Assembly: GCF_000739375.1 (NCBI RefSeq)
Contig: NZ_CP006704.1
Coordinates: forward strand, 1,860,001 to 1,924,000
Direction of reading: 5' to 3'
Length of the DNA stretch: 64,000 nucleotides
DNA from: Comamonas testosteroni TK102
GTDB taxonomy: Bacteria > Pseudomonadota > Gammaproteobacteria > Burkholderiales > Burkholderiaceae_C
The translations under genes and the position numbers were made by a program. Shown here one piece after another: positions 29,552-39,220 of this stretch (the first letter of the stretch is position 1; each line of letters opens with the position of its first letter). The notes under the pieces are model-generated. The model made no database searches and was not told the origin of the DNA. It saw only the letters and a list, made by a program, of their open reading frames with translations.

Positions 29552-29656
29552 TCGGGTATCCGGCGGCGCTTGCAAAGCCGGCATCGGCACGAAGCACTTA
29601 GGGGCAGCGACCACGGTACAGGGTGTGGAATCGCCTACACTCGTCAGTCTATGTTG

Positions 29657-29688
29657 AGGCTGGCTTAGCCTGTGTTTTGAGCCAGCCT
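29657..29688 (+). terminator. Possible terminator before pncB
   Basis: AGGCTGGCT / AGCCAGCCT 9-bp stem with a 14-nt loop; T tail is weak (TGTT). Confidence 0.45.
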
Positions 29689-29728
29689 TGTTCCATGACT
29701 GAACGGACCGCCAGGCCCACCGTCGTCC

Positions 29729-30964
29729 ATGATCATCACCAGTCTGCTAGACACCGACCTGTACAAATTCACGATGATGCAGGTGGTGCTGCATCAGTTT
29801 CCGGGCGCGCAGGTGGAGTACCGCTTCAAATGCCGCAACCCTGGCGTGCAGCTGGCTCCGTACGTCAATGAAATTCGCGAAGAGATCCGTTCTCTGTGCA
29901 AGCTGCGCTTTCAGGATGCCGAGCTGGCCTATCTGAGTTCGCTGCGTTTCATCAAGAGCGATTTTGTCGATTTCCTGAGCCTGTTCCAGCTCAACGACAA
30001 ATACATCACGGTCACGCCCCTGGCCAGCGGCGAGATCGACATCACCATCCAGGGCCCTTGGCTGCACACCATCCTCTTCGAGATCCCGGTGCTGGCCATC
30101 GTCAACGAGGTGTATTTCCGCAATACCCAGCCCGTGCCCAACTTCCTGGAAGGGCGCAAGCGTCTGGACGAGAAGATCGAGCTGCTGCAGGCGCCTGGCC
30201 TGGAGTCGCTCAAGATTGCCGATTACGGCACTCGCAGGCGCTTTTCCAGGGCCTGGCATGAAGAGGTTCTGCGGGTGCTTTGCGCCAGGCTGGGTCATTC
30301 GGGGACGGCGCGGGTCAACGGCCAGCGCAAGGGGCAACTGGCGGGCACCAGCAATGTGCTGTATGCGATGAAGCTGGGCCTGATCCCGCTGGGGACCTTG
30401 GCCCACGAATATCTGCAGGCCTGCCAGTCGCTGGGCCCACGCCTGCGCGACAGTCAGATCTTCGGCTTCGAGTCCTGGGCGCGCGAGTACCGGGGCGATC
30501 TGGGCATTGCGCTGTCCGACGTCTATGGCATGTCGGCCTTTCTGCGTGATTTCGATCTGTACTTCTGCAAGCTGTTTGACGGCGCGCGCCATGACAGCGG
30601 CGACCCGTTTGACTGGGGTGAACGCCTGATCGCGCATTACAAGGCCAACAAGATCGATCCGCTGAGCAAGGTGCTGATCTTCAGCGACGGACTGACGATC
30701 CCCAAAACTATCGGGCTGTTCGAGCGCTTCAACGGTCGCTGCCAGTTGGCGTTCGGCATCGGCACCAATCTGACCAACGATCTGGGAAATCCTCCCGAGC
30801 ATATGCCCTTGCAGATCGTGATCAAGATGACACGCTGCAACGGGCAGCCGGTAGCCAAGCTCTCGGACACGCCGGGCAAGAGCATGTGTGACGATGAAAA
30901 ATATCTGGCCTATCTGCGTCAGGTGTTCAGCATTGCGCCGCCGGAGCCGGTCGCGCCGGCTTAA
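29729..30964 (+). CDS. pncB: Nicotinate phosphoribosyltransferase
   Basis: Converts nicotinate and PRPP to nicotinate mononucleotide in the NAD salvage pathway. 411 residues, the usual length of the bacterial PncB group. It begins [21 protein letters not shown], the conserved N-terminal motif; further landmarks are YGTRRRFS with the conserved His/Arg surroundings, [10 protein letters not shown], and [17 protein letters not shown] near the C-terminus. Single gene with a structured intergenic region ahead. Confidence 0.95.
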   Translation: MIITSLLDTDLYKFTMMQVVLHQFPGAQVEYRFKCRNPGVQLAPYVNEIREEIRSLCKLRFQDAELAYLSSLRFIKSDFVDFLSLFQLNDKYITVTPLASGEIDITIQGPWLHTILFEIPVLAIVNEVYFRNTQPVPNFLEGRKRLDEKIELLQAPGLESLKIADYGTRRRFSRAWHEEVLRVLCARLGHSGTARVNGQRKGQLAGTSNVLYAMKLGLIPLGTLAHEYLQACQSLGPRLRDSQIFGFESWAREYRGDLGIALSDVYGMSAFLRDFDLYFCKLFDGARHDSGDPFDWGERLIAHYKANKIDPLSKVLIFSDGLTIPKTIGLFERFNGRCQLAFGIGTNLTNDLGNPPEHMPLQIVIKMTRCNGQPVAKLSDTPGKSMCDDEKYLAYLRQVFSIAPPEPVAPA

Positions 30965-31027
30965 AAATCAGGAATCAGAGGCGGCAGCCGCGCCGGCTGC
31001 AGGGCCAGAATCAGGGAGGATGGGCGT

Positions 31028-32465
31028 TTGATCAGCAAATCTTGGATGAAGGCCGCAGCTGCCGCGTTTCTGACGCTGGCGGTGGGCGCTGCGCGAGCCG
31101 CAGAGATCAATGGCGCGGCCATGTCCGTCGCCTGGGGCATACCGTTTGTGGGCATGTTGCTGTCGATTGCGCTGATGCCGCTGCTGCTGCCGCAATTCTG
31201 GCATCACCATTTCGGCAAGGTCACCGCCGGCTGGGCGCTGGCCTTCCTGTTGCCTTTTGCGCTGGTCTACGGCTTGGGCGCGGCGGGCATGAATCTGGTG
31301 CATGCCCTGCTGGCCGAGTATCTGCCGTTCGTGATCCTGCTGACCGCCTTGTACACGGTGGCTGGCGGCATCTATGTGCGAGGCAATCTGCGCGGCTCGC
31401 CGGGACTGAATACCGCCATTCTGGCCATTGGAGCACTACTGGCCAGCTTCATGGGCACGACAGGAGCTTCCATGCTGCTGATCCGCCCCTTGCTGCGCGC
31501 CAACGACAACCGCCGTCATCAGGCCCATGTGGTGGTGTTCTTCATCTTTATCGTCTCCAATGCCGGGGGGGGCTCTGACGCCGCTCGGAGATCCGCCGCT
31601 GTTCCTGGGATTTCTGAAGGGGGTGGACTTCTTCTGGACGGTGAGCCACATCTGGGGCCCGATGTTGTTCCTCACGCTGGCGCTGCTCGCCGTCTTCTAT
31701 GTGCTGGATCACAGGCTGATGGGGCATAAGGGCGAGACCGATCTGCCCGATCCCACGCCCAGCATGGACGCGACCGGCGCTCGCAGCCGCCTGGGCTTTG
31801 AAGGCCGCGTGAACTTTGTGCTGCTGATAGTGGTGGTAGCTCTGGTGCTGGTCAGCGGCATCTGGCGCACTCCTGCTGGCTTCGAGATTGCCGGCACCCA
31901 TGTCGGTCTGCCTGGTCTTGTGCGCGATCTGGGCCTGCTGGCCGTGGCGCTGCTGTCGCTCAAGCTCACGCCAGCCCGCGTGCACCGGGCCAACGAGTTC
32001 GGCTGGGGGCCCATGCAGGAAGTGGCCAAGCTGTTCGCAGGTATCTTCCTGACCATCATTCCCGTCATTGCCATGCTCAAGGCGGGTGCCGAGGGGCCGT
32101 TCGGTGCCGTGGTACGAGCCGTGACCAATGCCGATGGCACGCCCAACCCAGCCATGTATTTCTGGGCCACGGGCCTGCTGTCTTCCTTCCTCGACAATGC
32201 TCCGACCTATCTGGTGTTCTTCAATACCGCCGGAGGCGACCCCGCGCACCTCATGACCGAGATGGCGCTGACGCTGACCGCCATCTCTGCCGGTGCCGTG
32301 TTCATGGGCGCCAATACCTATATCGGCAATGCGCCCAATCTCATGGTCAAGGCGATTGCTGAAGATCGCGGCGTGAAGATGCCGGGCTTTTTCGGCTACA
32401 TGCTCTGGTCGGTCTGCGTGCTGGTGCCGCTGCTGGTGCTGATCACCTGGATCTGGTTTCTATAG
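31028..32465 (+). pseudogene. NhaD/ArsB-type sodium:proton antiporter, frameshifted
   Basis: Ion-transporter superfamily membrane protein of about 478 residues split by one frameshift. The first frame (TTG start at 31028 behind GGAGG at 8 nt) runs MISKSWMKAAAAAF and keeps matching helices up to IVSNAGG; the second frame resumes at LTPLGDPPLFLGFLKGVDFF and runs to the stop at 32465. The break lies in a run of eight G at 31565-31572, where seven would restore NAGGALTPLGDPP, a conserved NhaD motif. An N-terminal signal-like segment and about 11 helices are visible. The break may be a true inactivating or slippage mutation, or a sequencing error. Substrate is inferred as Na+/H+. Confidence 0.85.
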
Positions 32466-32527
32466 GCCGTGAAAGCGCGGCCTGGCAGTAGTGCTGCCAT
32501 CACCCATCACTTGAAGAGGAAACAACG

Positions 32528-33505
32528 ATGAGCAACAAGCCTCGCATTCTGATCGCCCGTGCCATTTCACCCGAGGTGGTGCAGCGGCTGCAGCAGCACT
32601 TTGAAGTGCAGTCCAATCAGGACGATGTGGTCTGGTCTCCAGCTGAGCTAGCACAGCAGTTGCAGGGCAAGGATGGCGTGCTGACCACGGGCTCGCAGCG
32701 CATCGATGCCGAGTTGCTGGCCGCCTGTCCGCAGCTCAAGATCGTGGCCAATATGGCGGTGGGCTACAACAATTTCGACGTGCCCGCGATGACGGCCGCA
32801 GGCGTGCAGGGCACGAATGCCCCCGATGTGCTGACCGAGACCACGGCCGATTTCGGCTTTGCCTTGCTGATGGCCACGGCGCGCCGCATTACCGAGAGCG
32901 AGCACTATCTGCGTGCCGGGCTCTGGAAGGATTGGCATTACGACCTGTTTGCCGGCGCCGAGGTGCATGGCAGCACGCTGGGCATTCTGGGCATGGGCCG
33001 CATCGGTCAGGCAATTGCGCGTCGTGCGGCCTACGGCTTCGGCATGGAGGTGATCTATCACAATCGCTCGCGTCTGGATGCTGGACTGGAAGCCGAGTGC
33101 AAGGCCAGCTATGTCGGCAAGCAGGAGTTGCTCGAACGTGCGGATCACCTGATGCTGGTGCTGCCGTTCACCCCCGAGAACCGCCACACCATAGGTGCGG
33201 CAGAAATGGCCCTGATGAAGCCCACGGCCACGCTGATCAATATTGCACGTGGCGGCATCGTGGATGATGCGGCCCTGGCCCAGGCGCTGAAAGACGGGCG
33301 CATTGCCGCAGCGGGGCTGGATGTGTTCGAAGGCGAGCCGGCCGTGCATCCCGAGCTGCTGACGGTGCCGAATGTGGTGCTGACACCCCATATCGCCAGC
33401 GCGACCAAGGGCACGCGTACGGCCATGGCCGCTCTGGCAGCGGACAATCTGATCTCCTTTCTGGCCGGCAAGGGGCCGTTGACACCCGTCAATCAGCTTG
33501 GCTGA
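32528..33505 (+). CDS. D-2-hydroxyacid dehydrogenase (glyoxylate/hydroxypyruvate reductase type)
   Basis: 325 residues; reduces 2-keto acids such as glyoxylate or hydroxypyruvate with NAD(P)H. AGAGGAA precedes the ATG. The nucleotide-binding motif GILGMGRIG ends at residue 160, and the catalytic residues of the family are R241 (NIARGG), E270 (FEGEP) and H288 (TPHIAS). The N-terminal substrate domain reads VGYNNFDVPAMTAAGV as in GhrB and glycerate dehydrogenases. Exact substrate and cofactor are not fixed by these motifs. Confidence 0.88.
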   Translation: MSNKPRILIARAISPEVVQRLQQHFEVQSNQDDVVWSPAELAQQLQGKDGVLTTGSQRIDAELLAACPQLKIVANMAVGYNNFDVPAMTAAGVQGTNAPDVLTETTADFGFALLMATARRITESEHYLRAGLWKDWHYDLFAGAEVHGSTLGILGMGRIGQAIARRAAYGFGMEVIYHNRSRLDAGLEAECKASYVGKQELLERADHLMLVLPFTPENRHTIGAAEMALMKPTATLINIARGGIVDDAALAQALKDGRIAAAGLDVFEGEPAVHPELLTVPNVVLTPHIASATKGTRTAMAALAADNLISFLAGKGPLTPVNQLG

Positions 33506-33589
33506 TGCGTCTCCATTAGGTCGGCTCTCGTCACATCAGTTTGAGGGCGGATGCGTGATCTGAGCGCTTTTTCGGCTTTGATAATTTCT

Positions 33590-33627
33590 GCCCGCATGGC
33601 GTGTGAACGCGCAGCGGGCTTTTCTTA
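33590..33627 (+). terminator. Possible terminator after the hydroxyacid dehydrogenase
   Basis: GCCCGC ... GCGGGC followed by TTTTCTTATT; the loop is long and holds further GC pairs. Confidence 0.5.
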
Positions 33628-33644
33628 TTTCAAGCGAGACAGCA

Positions 33645-34052
33645 ATGCCTTTTATCCGCACCAGCGTCCACAAGGACACCACGCCCGCCCAGCGCCAGGC
33701 CATCGTCAACGGGATTCATCAGGCCCTGATCGACGGCATCGGCATGCCTGCCGATGAGTTGTTCAACATGGTTGACGACTATGACGAGCAGAAGTTCTTT
33801 TTCAGCCGCACCTTCAACGGCTACCAGCGCTCGGATCGTGTGGTGGTGGTGGAGATCACCATGCGTCGTGGCCGCAGCGATGCCATGAAGCGTTCCCTCT
33901 ACGCCCATATCGCAGCCAATCTGGAAAAAGATGCGGGTGTGGCCCCCAGCGACGTGTTCATCTTCACGCACGAAAACGACTATTCCGACTGGTCGGTGGG
34001 CGGTGGCAAGTTCGCCATGGCCATTGCCCAGCAGGTCGGCCCCGACGCCTGA
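33645..34052 (+). CDS. Tautomerase-family protein
   Basis: 135-residue member of the tautomerase/MIF superfamily. The start at 33645 places Pro at position 2 (MPFIRTSVHK), the general base of this superfamily. It is about twice the length of 4-oxalocrotonate tautomerase, consistent with a fused two-repeat monomer, and contains DDYDEQKFFFSRTF and VFIFTHENDYSDWSVGGG, typical of the cis-CaaD/MSAD-like tautomerase group. Substrate unknown. Confidence 0.8.
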   Translation: MPFIRTSVHKDTTPAQRQAIVNGIHQALIDGIGMPADELFNMVDDYDEQKFFFSRTFNGYQRSDRVVVVEITMRRGRSDAMKRSLYAHIAANLEKDAGVAPSDVFIFTHENDYSDWSVGGGKFAMAIAQQVGPDA

Positions 34053-34220
34053 TTCTTGCGTCAACCGGTTGCAGCCTCGCTGTCGCCAAGGCTGCAACCG
34101 GGAGCAGCACTTTTGTCAGCATTGGATTTTTCGTGGCTCTGAGGGCTGATAATTTGCCTGCGCGCTAGTGCTTGCAAACTTCAGTCTGCAATGCCTGTTG
34201 CGAATTTTCAATGCAAAACA

Positions 34221-34262
34221 GCCCGTAGCGCTTTGCTCGAGAGCGCTTCCAGCTATGAAAAC
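34221..34262. repeat. Dispersed intergenic palindrome, copy 5
   Basis: Read on the minus strand: TTTTCATAGCTGGAAGCGCT, spacer, AAAGCGCTACGGGC. It lies just upstream of rmuC. Confidence 0.6.
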
Positions 34263-34288
34263 AAGAGTGTGAAAGGCGTGGCAAGACA

Positions 34289-35941
34289 GTGACTACGTGG
34301 TGGCTTGGGTTGGCGGCGGTGGCCGCATTGATGGTGGCCCTGCTCCTGGTGCTGCTGTGGTGGCTGCAGGGGCTGCGCCGTCAGACGCAGCTGGCTCTTG
34401 GTCCTGATGCGATGAGGCTGCAAGCCCAGCTGCTGCAGGGATTGCAGGCGCTGGATGTCAGGCTGCAGCAGCTGGAGCGCAGCAGCCAGAGCACCCAGAT
34501 GACGGTGGCCAAGAGTGAGGGTGCCCTGGACCGTGTCACCCAGCATGTGCAGACCCAGCTGGCCCAGACCCAGCAGGATGCGCTGGCCGCGCGGCGCGAG
34601 CAGGCGGTGGCGCTGGCTTCCTTTCGTGAAGAGGTGGCTCAGCTTGCGCTGCGGCTGACGGGCGACAGCCAGCAAGCTCGCGCGGCACTGGCCCAAAGCA
34701 GTGCAGAGCAGGCCGTCCATGTCCAGCAGCGCTTCGAGGCACTGGCCGAGACCACACGTGGCACGCTGGACTCGCTCAAGGGTGATATCCAGCACCAGCT
34801 CACGCATATGAGTACCAATATGGGGGCTGCGCTCAAGGATCAGCTGGGCAGCAATGGCGAGCAGCTGCGCCATCAGTTTGCCGTGTTGCAGGACGCGGTG
34901 AGCCAGCAGCTGGCTGCGCTGACGCAGGGCCAGCAGACCACGGCCGAGCAGCTGCGTGCGACGCTCAACGAGCGCCTGGCCACGATTCAGAGCGACAACG
35001 CCCTCAAGCTCGACGAGATGCGCCGCACCGTCGATGAAAAACTGCATGCCACGCTGGAGCAGCGTCTTGGCGAATCCTTCAAGCTGGTCAGCGACCGGCT
35101 GGAGCAGGTGCACAAGGGGCTGGGCGAGATGCAGACCCTGGCGGGCAGCGTAGGCGATCTGAAGCGCGTGATGACCAATGTGAAGTCGCGTGGCACCTGG
35201 GGCGAGCTGCAGCTGGGCAGCATCATCGACAATGTGCTCACGCCAGAGCAGTACGCCAGAAACGTCAAGACCGTGCCTGACAGCGATGAACTGGTCGAGT
35301 TCGCCATCCGGCTGCCGGGGCGCAACGACGATCAACCCGTATGGCTGCCCATTGATGCCAAATATCCGGTCGAGCATTACCAGCGCCTGCAGGATGCCCA
35401 GGACAGCGCGGATCGCGTGGGCATTGTCGCGGCAGGCAATGCCTTCGAGACATCGATTCGCGGCGAAGCCAGAAAGATTGCGAGCAAGTATGTCGCGCCG
35501 CCGCACACCACGGACTTCGCCGTCATGTATCTGCCCAGCGAGGGCCTGTTTGCCGAGGTACTGCGGCGTCCGGGGTTGGTCGAGGCGCTGCAGAACGAGC
35601 ATCGCATCGTGATTACCGGTCCCGCGAATCTGGCCGCCATGCTCAGCAGCCTGCAGATGGGCTTCAAGACGCTGGCGATCGAGAAGCGCTCGTCCGAAGT
35701 CTGGGGTGTGCTCGGTCAGGTCAAGACCGAGTTCGGCAAGTTCGGCGAGGTGGTCGAGGCCACGCGCAAGTCCATCGATGCCGCTGCGCGCAAGTTCGAT
35801 CAGGTGGGTGTGCGCACGCGCGCCATTCAGCGCCACTTGCGCAATGTGCAGGAGCTGCCGAATGAAGCCGGGCAGGAGCAGCCCCTGTTTCCGGCCACAT
35901 CGCCTGGAGGCGATCAGAGCGCCAGCGAGGACGAAGAATGA
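34289..35941 (+). CDS. rmuC: DNA recombination protein RmuC
   Basis: 550 residues. GTG start at 34289. One N-terminal membrane helix (TTWWLGLAAVAALMVALLLV), a long coiled coil (Gln/Leu/Ala-rich, ~50-290), then the RmuC domain with GTWGELQLGSIIDNVLTPEQ and PVWLPIDAKYPVEHYQRLQD, a nuclease-like fold. RmuC limits inversions at short inverted repeats in E. coli. Its stop overlaps the start of the next gene by ATGA, so the two are translationally coupled. Confidence 0.92.
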   Translation: MTTWWLGLAAVAALMVALLLVLLWWLQGLRRQTQLALGPDAMRLQAQLLQGLQALDVRLQQLERSSQSTQMTVAKSEGALDRVTQHVQTQLAQTQQDALAARREQAVALASFREEVAQLALRLTGDSQQARAALAQSSAEQAVHVQQRFEALAETTRGTLDSLKGDIQHQLTHMSTNMGAALKDQLGSNGEQLRHQFAVLQDAVSQQLAALTQGQQTTAEQLRATLNERLATIQSDNALKLDEMRRTVDEKLHATLEQRLGESFKLVSDRLEQVHKGLGEMQTLAGSVGDLKRVMTNVKSRGTWGELQLGSIIDNVLTPEQYARNVKTVPDSDELVEFAIRLPGRNDDQPVWLPIDAKYPVEHYQRLQDAQDSADRVGIVAAGNAFETSIRGEARKIASKYVAPPHTTDFAVMYLPSEGLFAEVLRRPGLVEALQNEHRIVITGPANLAAMLSSLQMGFKTLAIEKRSSEVWGVLGQVKTEFGKFGEVVEATRKSIDAAARKFDQVGVRTRAIQRHLRNVQELPNEAGQEQPLFPATSPGGDQSASEDEE

Positions 35942-37131
35942 ATGCAGCCCTGCTGCGCCTGATCCTTGCGCAAGTCTGTATCCACGGCACCATGACCGGA
36001 ATGCGCATGGCCACGCCGCTTTTGGCGCTCAAGGAGGGCTATAGCGCAGCCGCGGTCGGCATGCTGCTGGCGCTGTTTGCACTGACCCAGGTGTTTCTGT
36101 CGCTGCCCGCCGGGCGCTACGCAGACCGTCACGGGCTCAAGCGCCCGCTCATTATCAGTGTGGTGGCCGCCTGTTCCGGAGCGGGAGTGGCCGTGCTGTT
36201 CCCGATCTATCCGGTGCTGTGTCTGAGCGCTTTGCTGACGGGCGGCGCAGCCGGCATGGCGCTCATCGCCCTGCAGCGCCATGTGGGGCGCATGGCACAC
36301 AACAAGGACGAGCTGCGCAAGGTCTTCAGCTGGCTGGCGATTGGCCCAGCCATTTCCAACTTTCTGGGACCGTTTGCGGCCGGGCTGCTGATCGACTATG
36401 CAGGCGCAGAAGCGGCCAGCACCACGGGCTTCAGGGCCGCCTTCCTGCTGCTGACCCTGATGCCTCTGGCGGCCTGGTTCTGGGCGAGAACGGTGCAGGA
36501 GCTGCCGGCGCTGCAGGCCGAGAGCGCGAACCAGAAGGCAACGGCCTGGGATCTGGTGCAGAACCGGGGCTTCAGGCGCTTGTTGCTGCTGAACTGGGCG
36601 CTTTCCTCTTGCTGGGATGTGCATACCTTTGTCGTGCCCATTCTGGGTCATGAACGCGGACTGCCTGCCTCGGTGATCGGCAGCATCCTGGGGGCTTTTG
36701 CGATTGCAGCGGCCGTGATCCGCCTGTTGATGCCCATCATCACGCGCCATATGGCCGAATCGCAAGTGGTGCTGGGCGCCATGGTTGCCGCCTGCGCCCT
36801 GTTCATCGCCTACCCCTTCATGCCCGGCGCCTGGAGCATGGGCGCCTGTTCGGTCTTGCTGGGCGTGGTGCTGGGATCGGTGCAGCCCATGGTGATGAGC
36901 ATGATTCATCAGATCACGCCACCCGAGCGTCATGGTGAGGCGCTGGGATTGCGCATGATGGCCATCAACGGCTCCAGCGTGCTGATGCCGGTGCTGTTCG
37001 GCTCGCTCGGCACGGTGGTCGGTGTCTCGGCCCTGTTCTGGGCGGTGGGGGCGCTGGTCGGCGTGTCCTCGCGCCTGCCCTGGCTGATCGGCAAGCAGGA
37101 TATGCCGGCCGATGAGTGGGGCGGCCATTAA
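35938..37131 (+). CDS. Major facilitator superfamily transporter
   Basis: 397-residue inner-membrane transporter with 12 predicted helices. The MFS loop motif between helices 2 and 3 reads AGRYADRHGLKRP (GxxxDRxGRR type), and HGEALGLRMMAINGSS corresponds to the equivalent loop of the second half. Coupled to rmuC by a 4-base overlap. Substrate not recognisable; drug or sugar-efflux type is possible. Confidence 0.87.
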   Translation: MNAALLRLILAQVCIHGTMTGMRMATPLLALKEGYSAAAVGMLLALFALTQVFLSLPAGRYADRHGLKRPLIISVVAACSGAGVAVLFPIYPVLCLSALLTGGAAGMALIALQRHVGRMAHNKDELRKVFSWLAIGPAISNFLGPFAAGLLIDYAGAEAASTTGFRAAFLLLTLMPLAAWFWARTVQELPALQAESANQKATAWDLVQNRGFRRLLLLNWALSSCWDVHTFVVPILGHERGLPASVIGSILGAFAIAAAVIRLLMPIITRHMAESQVVLGAMVAACALFIAYPFMPGAWSMGACSVLLGVVLGSVQPMVMSMIHQITPPERHGEALGLRMMAINGSSVLMPVLFGSLGTVVGVSALFWAVGALVGVSSRLPWLIGKQDMPADEWGGH

Positions 37132-37151
37132 CCGGGTCGGTCACGTGCATT

Positions 37152-37184
37152 AAAAAAGAGCGCCCAGGGCGCTCTTTTTTCTTC
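37152..37184. terminator. Bidirectional terminator
   Basis: AAAAAAGAGCGCCC / GGGCGCTCTTTTTT between the convergent MFS gene and lapB. Confidence 0.88.
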
Positions 37185-37193
37185 GGGAAGTGC

Positions 37194-38351
37194 TTACAGC
37201 TCTTCGACCCTGCGTGCCGGGTAGCTATCCCAGCTCTGGCAGCCGGGGCAATGCCAGAAATGGGTGCGGGCTTCAAAGCCACAGGCCGCACAGCGGTAGC
37301 GGGTCAGGGGTTTGGTGGCATGGTTCAGTGCCTTTTGCACGGTGGCATGGTACTGCTCTTCGGTCAGGGTCTCGCCTTCCAGCCATTGAGCGGCCGCTAC
37401 CAGGGACGACTCATGCTCCAGATGCTGCACCAGGCGCTGGCGGCCGGGGGCTTCTGCATCTCCGCTTTTCTGATCGACTGCGACCAGTGCCTGCAGCAGG
37501 TCCAGCGAGGGTGCCTGCGCATAGTGCTTGAGCAGCAGATCGCGAGCCTCGGCGAGCGCGCCCGTTGCTTCGGCCACTTCCACCAGCAGGCTGGCGGCCA
37601 GGGGCAGGGCTGCGGGGCTGTTCTGCGCCAGCGCCTGAAGGCTGGACAAAGCCTGCTCGGACCGGCCCTGGCGATGCTGGAGCTGGGCCAGCTCCAGTCG
37701 GGGGCGCGGAGCTTGCGGCGCAGTCTCCAGGGCCTGCTGCAGCTGCGCAAAAGCCTTGTCGAGCTGGCCATGGGCCACCTGGGATTGCGCATCTTCACAA
37801 AGATAGTGGGCCAGGCGGGTGCTGAAGTCTCCCTGGCCTGCGGCCTGCATCTTGCGCACGATGGCCGCTGCCTGGGCCCAGTCGCGCGAGCGCTCGTAAA
37901 TGGCCAGCAGTGCCAGGCGTGCCTCGCCTTCGTACTGCGTGCCTTCCAGGCGGTTCAGAGCCTCCTCGGCGCGGTCCAGCAGGCCGGCCTTGAGAAGGTC
38001 CTGTGCCAGTGCATGCTGGGCACGGTCCCGGTCGGGGCGGGTGAGGTCGGCGCGGCTGAGCAGATGCTCGTGGACGCGCACCGCACGGTTGTATTCGCCG
38101 CGGCGGCGGAACAGATTGCCCAGTGCAAAGTGCAGTTCGGTGGTGTCGGGGTCGTTCTGTACGGCCTCGATAAAGGCATCGATGGCCTTGTCCTGCTGCT
38201 CGTTGAGCAGAAAATTCAGGCCTTTGAAGTATGCCTTGGGAGCCTGGCGGTTGTCGGCACGCACCTGGCGCAAATCCCAGCGGGATGCCAGCCAGCCCAG
38301 CACAAAGGCCGCAGGCAGGCCCAGCAAAATCCAAGTCAGATTAAATTCCAT
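37194..38351 (-). CDS. lapB: Lipopolysaccharide assembly protein LapB
   Basis: Inner-membrane adaptor that controls LpxC turnover and lipopolysaccharide synthesis. 385 residues: N-terminal membrane helix (WILLGLPAAFVLGWLASRWD), TPR repeats over the cytosolic body (FALGNLFRRRGEYNRAVRVH and following), and a C-terminal rubredoxin-like metal knuckle with C354, C357, C368 and C371 (YRCAACGFEA ... HCPGCQSW). Start ATG 38351 overlaps the end of lapA by 11 bases. Order ihfB-lapA-lapB matches E. coli. Confidence 0.95.
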   Translation of the reverse strand: MEFNLTWILLGLPAAFVLGWLASRWDLRQVRADNRQAPKAYFKGLNFLLNEQQDKAIDAFIEAVQNDPDTTELHFALGNLFRRRGEYNRAVRVHEHLLSRADLTRPDRDRAQHALAQDLLKAGLLDRAEEALNRLEGTQYEGEARLALLAIYERSRDWAQAAAIVRKMQAAGQGDFSTRLAHYLCEDAQSQVAHGQLDKAFAQLQQALETAPQAPRPRLELAQLQHRQGRSEQALSSLQALAQNSPAALPLAASLLVEVAEATGALAEARDLLLKHYAQAPSLDLLQALVAVDQKSGDAEAPGRQRLVQHLEHESSLVAAAQWLEGETLTEEQYHATVQKALNHATKPLTRYRCAACGFEARTHFWHCPGCQSWDSYPARRVEEL

Positions 38352-38676
38352 GCACGTCGCCCGGCGCAATGATCGAAGAAGAGTTCTGTTCCTTCACCGC
38401 AGGTGCTGCACTGGTGGCGTTGGCTGCGGTGTTCGGTGCCTGTTGAGTGGCCTGTGCTTCGCGCGCTGCGCTGCGATGCTTGAGCCAGCGCGGCACCATG
38501 CCCAGCACCCCGACAAAAAGGCCCAGCGCAAAAGCCGCCAGCACCACCAGCACCAGAGGTGCCGTCCAGGCCGTGCCAAAGAAGAAATGCACGGTGGCGT
38601 CTTGCTGGTTGTTGAGCGCGAATGCGAACAGAGTGAAAAAAATGGCTGCCTTGAGCAGCCACAGCAGGTATTTCAT
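38341..38676 (-). CDS. lapA: Lipopolysaccharide assembly protein LapA
   Basis: 111-residue membrane protein with two helices (LLWLLKAAIFFTLFAFALNN and APLVLVVLAAFALGLFVGVL), the DUF1049/LapA layout, followed by a cytosolic tail. It works with LapB. It lies 111 bp downstream of ihfB on the same strand and overlaps lapB. Confidence 0.92.
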   Translation of the reverse strand: MKYLLWLLKAAIFFTLFAFALNNQQDATVHFFFGTAWTAPLVLVVLAAFALGLFVGVLGMVPRWLKHRSAAREAQATQQAPNTAANATSAAPAVKEQNSSSIIAPGDVHGI

Positions 38677-38787
38677 GCTTCCCTTTATGCGCCTTGTGTG
38701 ACGGGAAGATTTTAGGCCAGCCTATGTGCGGGCTGGCAAACAGACTGAAGGGTCAGCCTCGGGCTGCACTGGCAGTGCCTGCGGAAA

Positions 38788-39111
38788 TCAGGCGATCTTG
38801 GGCTGCTGTGCCGCAGAGGAGTCGTCGGCCTTGAGATTGTCCACGGCTTCGCGCAGCGCCTTGCCGGGCTTGAAATGAGGAACGCGCTTGGAAGGAACCT
38901 GAACGGACTCGCCCGAGCGGGGGTTGCGGCCTATGCGGGGCTGGCGGTGATTGATGGCAAAGCTGCCAAAGCCGCGAATTTCAATACGGTGACCGCGCAC
39001 CAGGGCATCGCTGACGGCATCCAGAATGGTTTTGACGGCCTGCTCGGCATCACGTTGGTTGAGTTGGCCAAATTGGGCGGCAAGTTCTTCGACGAGATCG
39101 GATCGGGTCAT
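38788..39111 (-). CDS. ihfB: Integration host factor, beta subunit
   Basis: DNA-bending nucleoid protein, 107 residues. Starts [20 protein letters not shown] and contains the DNA-intercalating [20 protein letters not shown] arm. Slightly longer at the C-terminus than the E. coli protein (94). It follows rpsA on the same strand, the conserved rpsA-ihfB pair, though a terminator hairpin separates them. Confidence 0.96.
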   Translation of the reverse strand: MTRSDLVEELAAQFGQLNQRDAEQAVKTILDAVSDALVRGHRIEIRGFGSFAINHRQPRIGRNPRSGESVQVPSKRVPHFKPGKALREAVDNLKADDSSAAQQPKIA

Positions 39112-39133
39112 CGGGTGACGGAGGCTCTAGGTT

Positions 39134-39166
39134 GAAAACAACAACGGGCGCACAGGGCGCCCGTTG
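39134..39166 (-). terminator. Terminator after rpsA
   Basis: CAACGGGCGC / GCGCCCGTTG with a 5-nt loop; the minus strand continues TTGTTTTC. Confidence 0.82.
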
Positions 39167-39220
39167 TCTTTGACGCTTGGCGGTCAGTCAGGCGAGCTGG
39201 CTGACCGGCTGATGCAAGAT

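Noticed and set aside
31028..32465. Two separate adjacent membrane-protein genes
   Set aside because: The halves are consecutive parts of one NhaD-type protein that join through a conserved motif if one G is removed from the G8 run.
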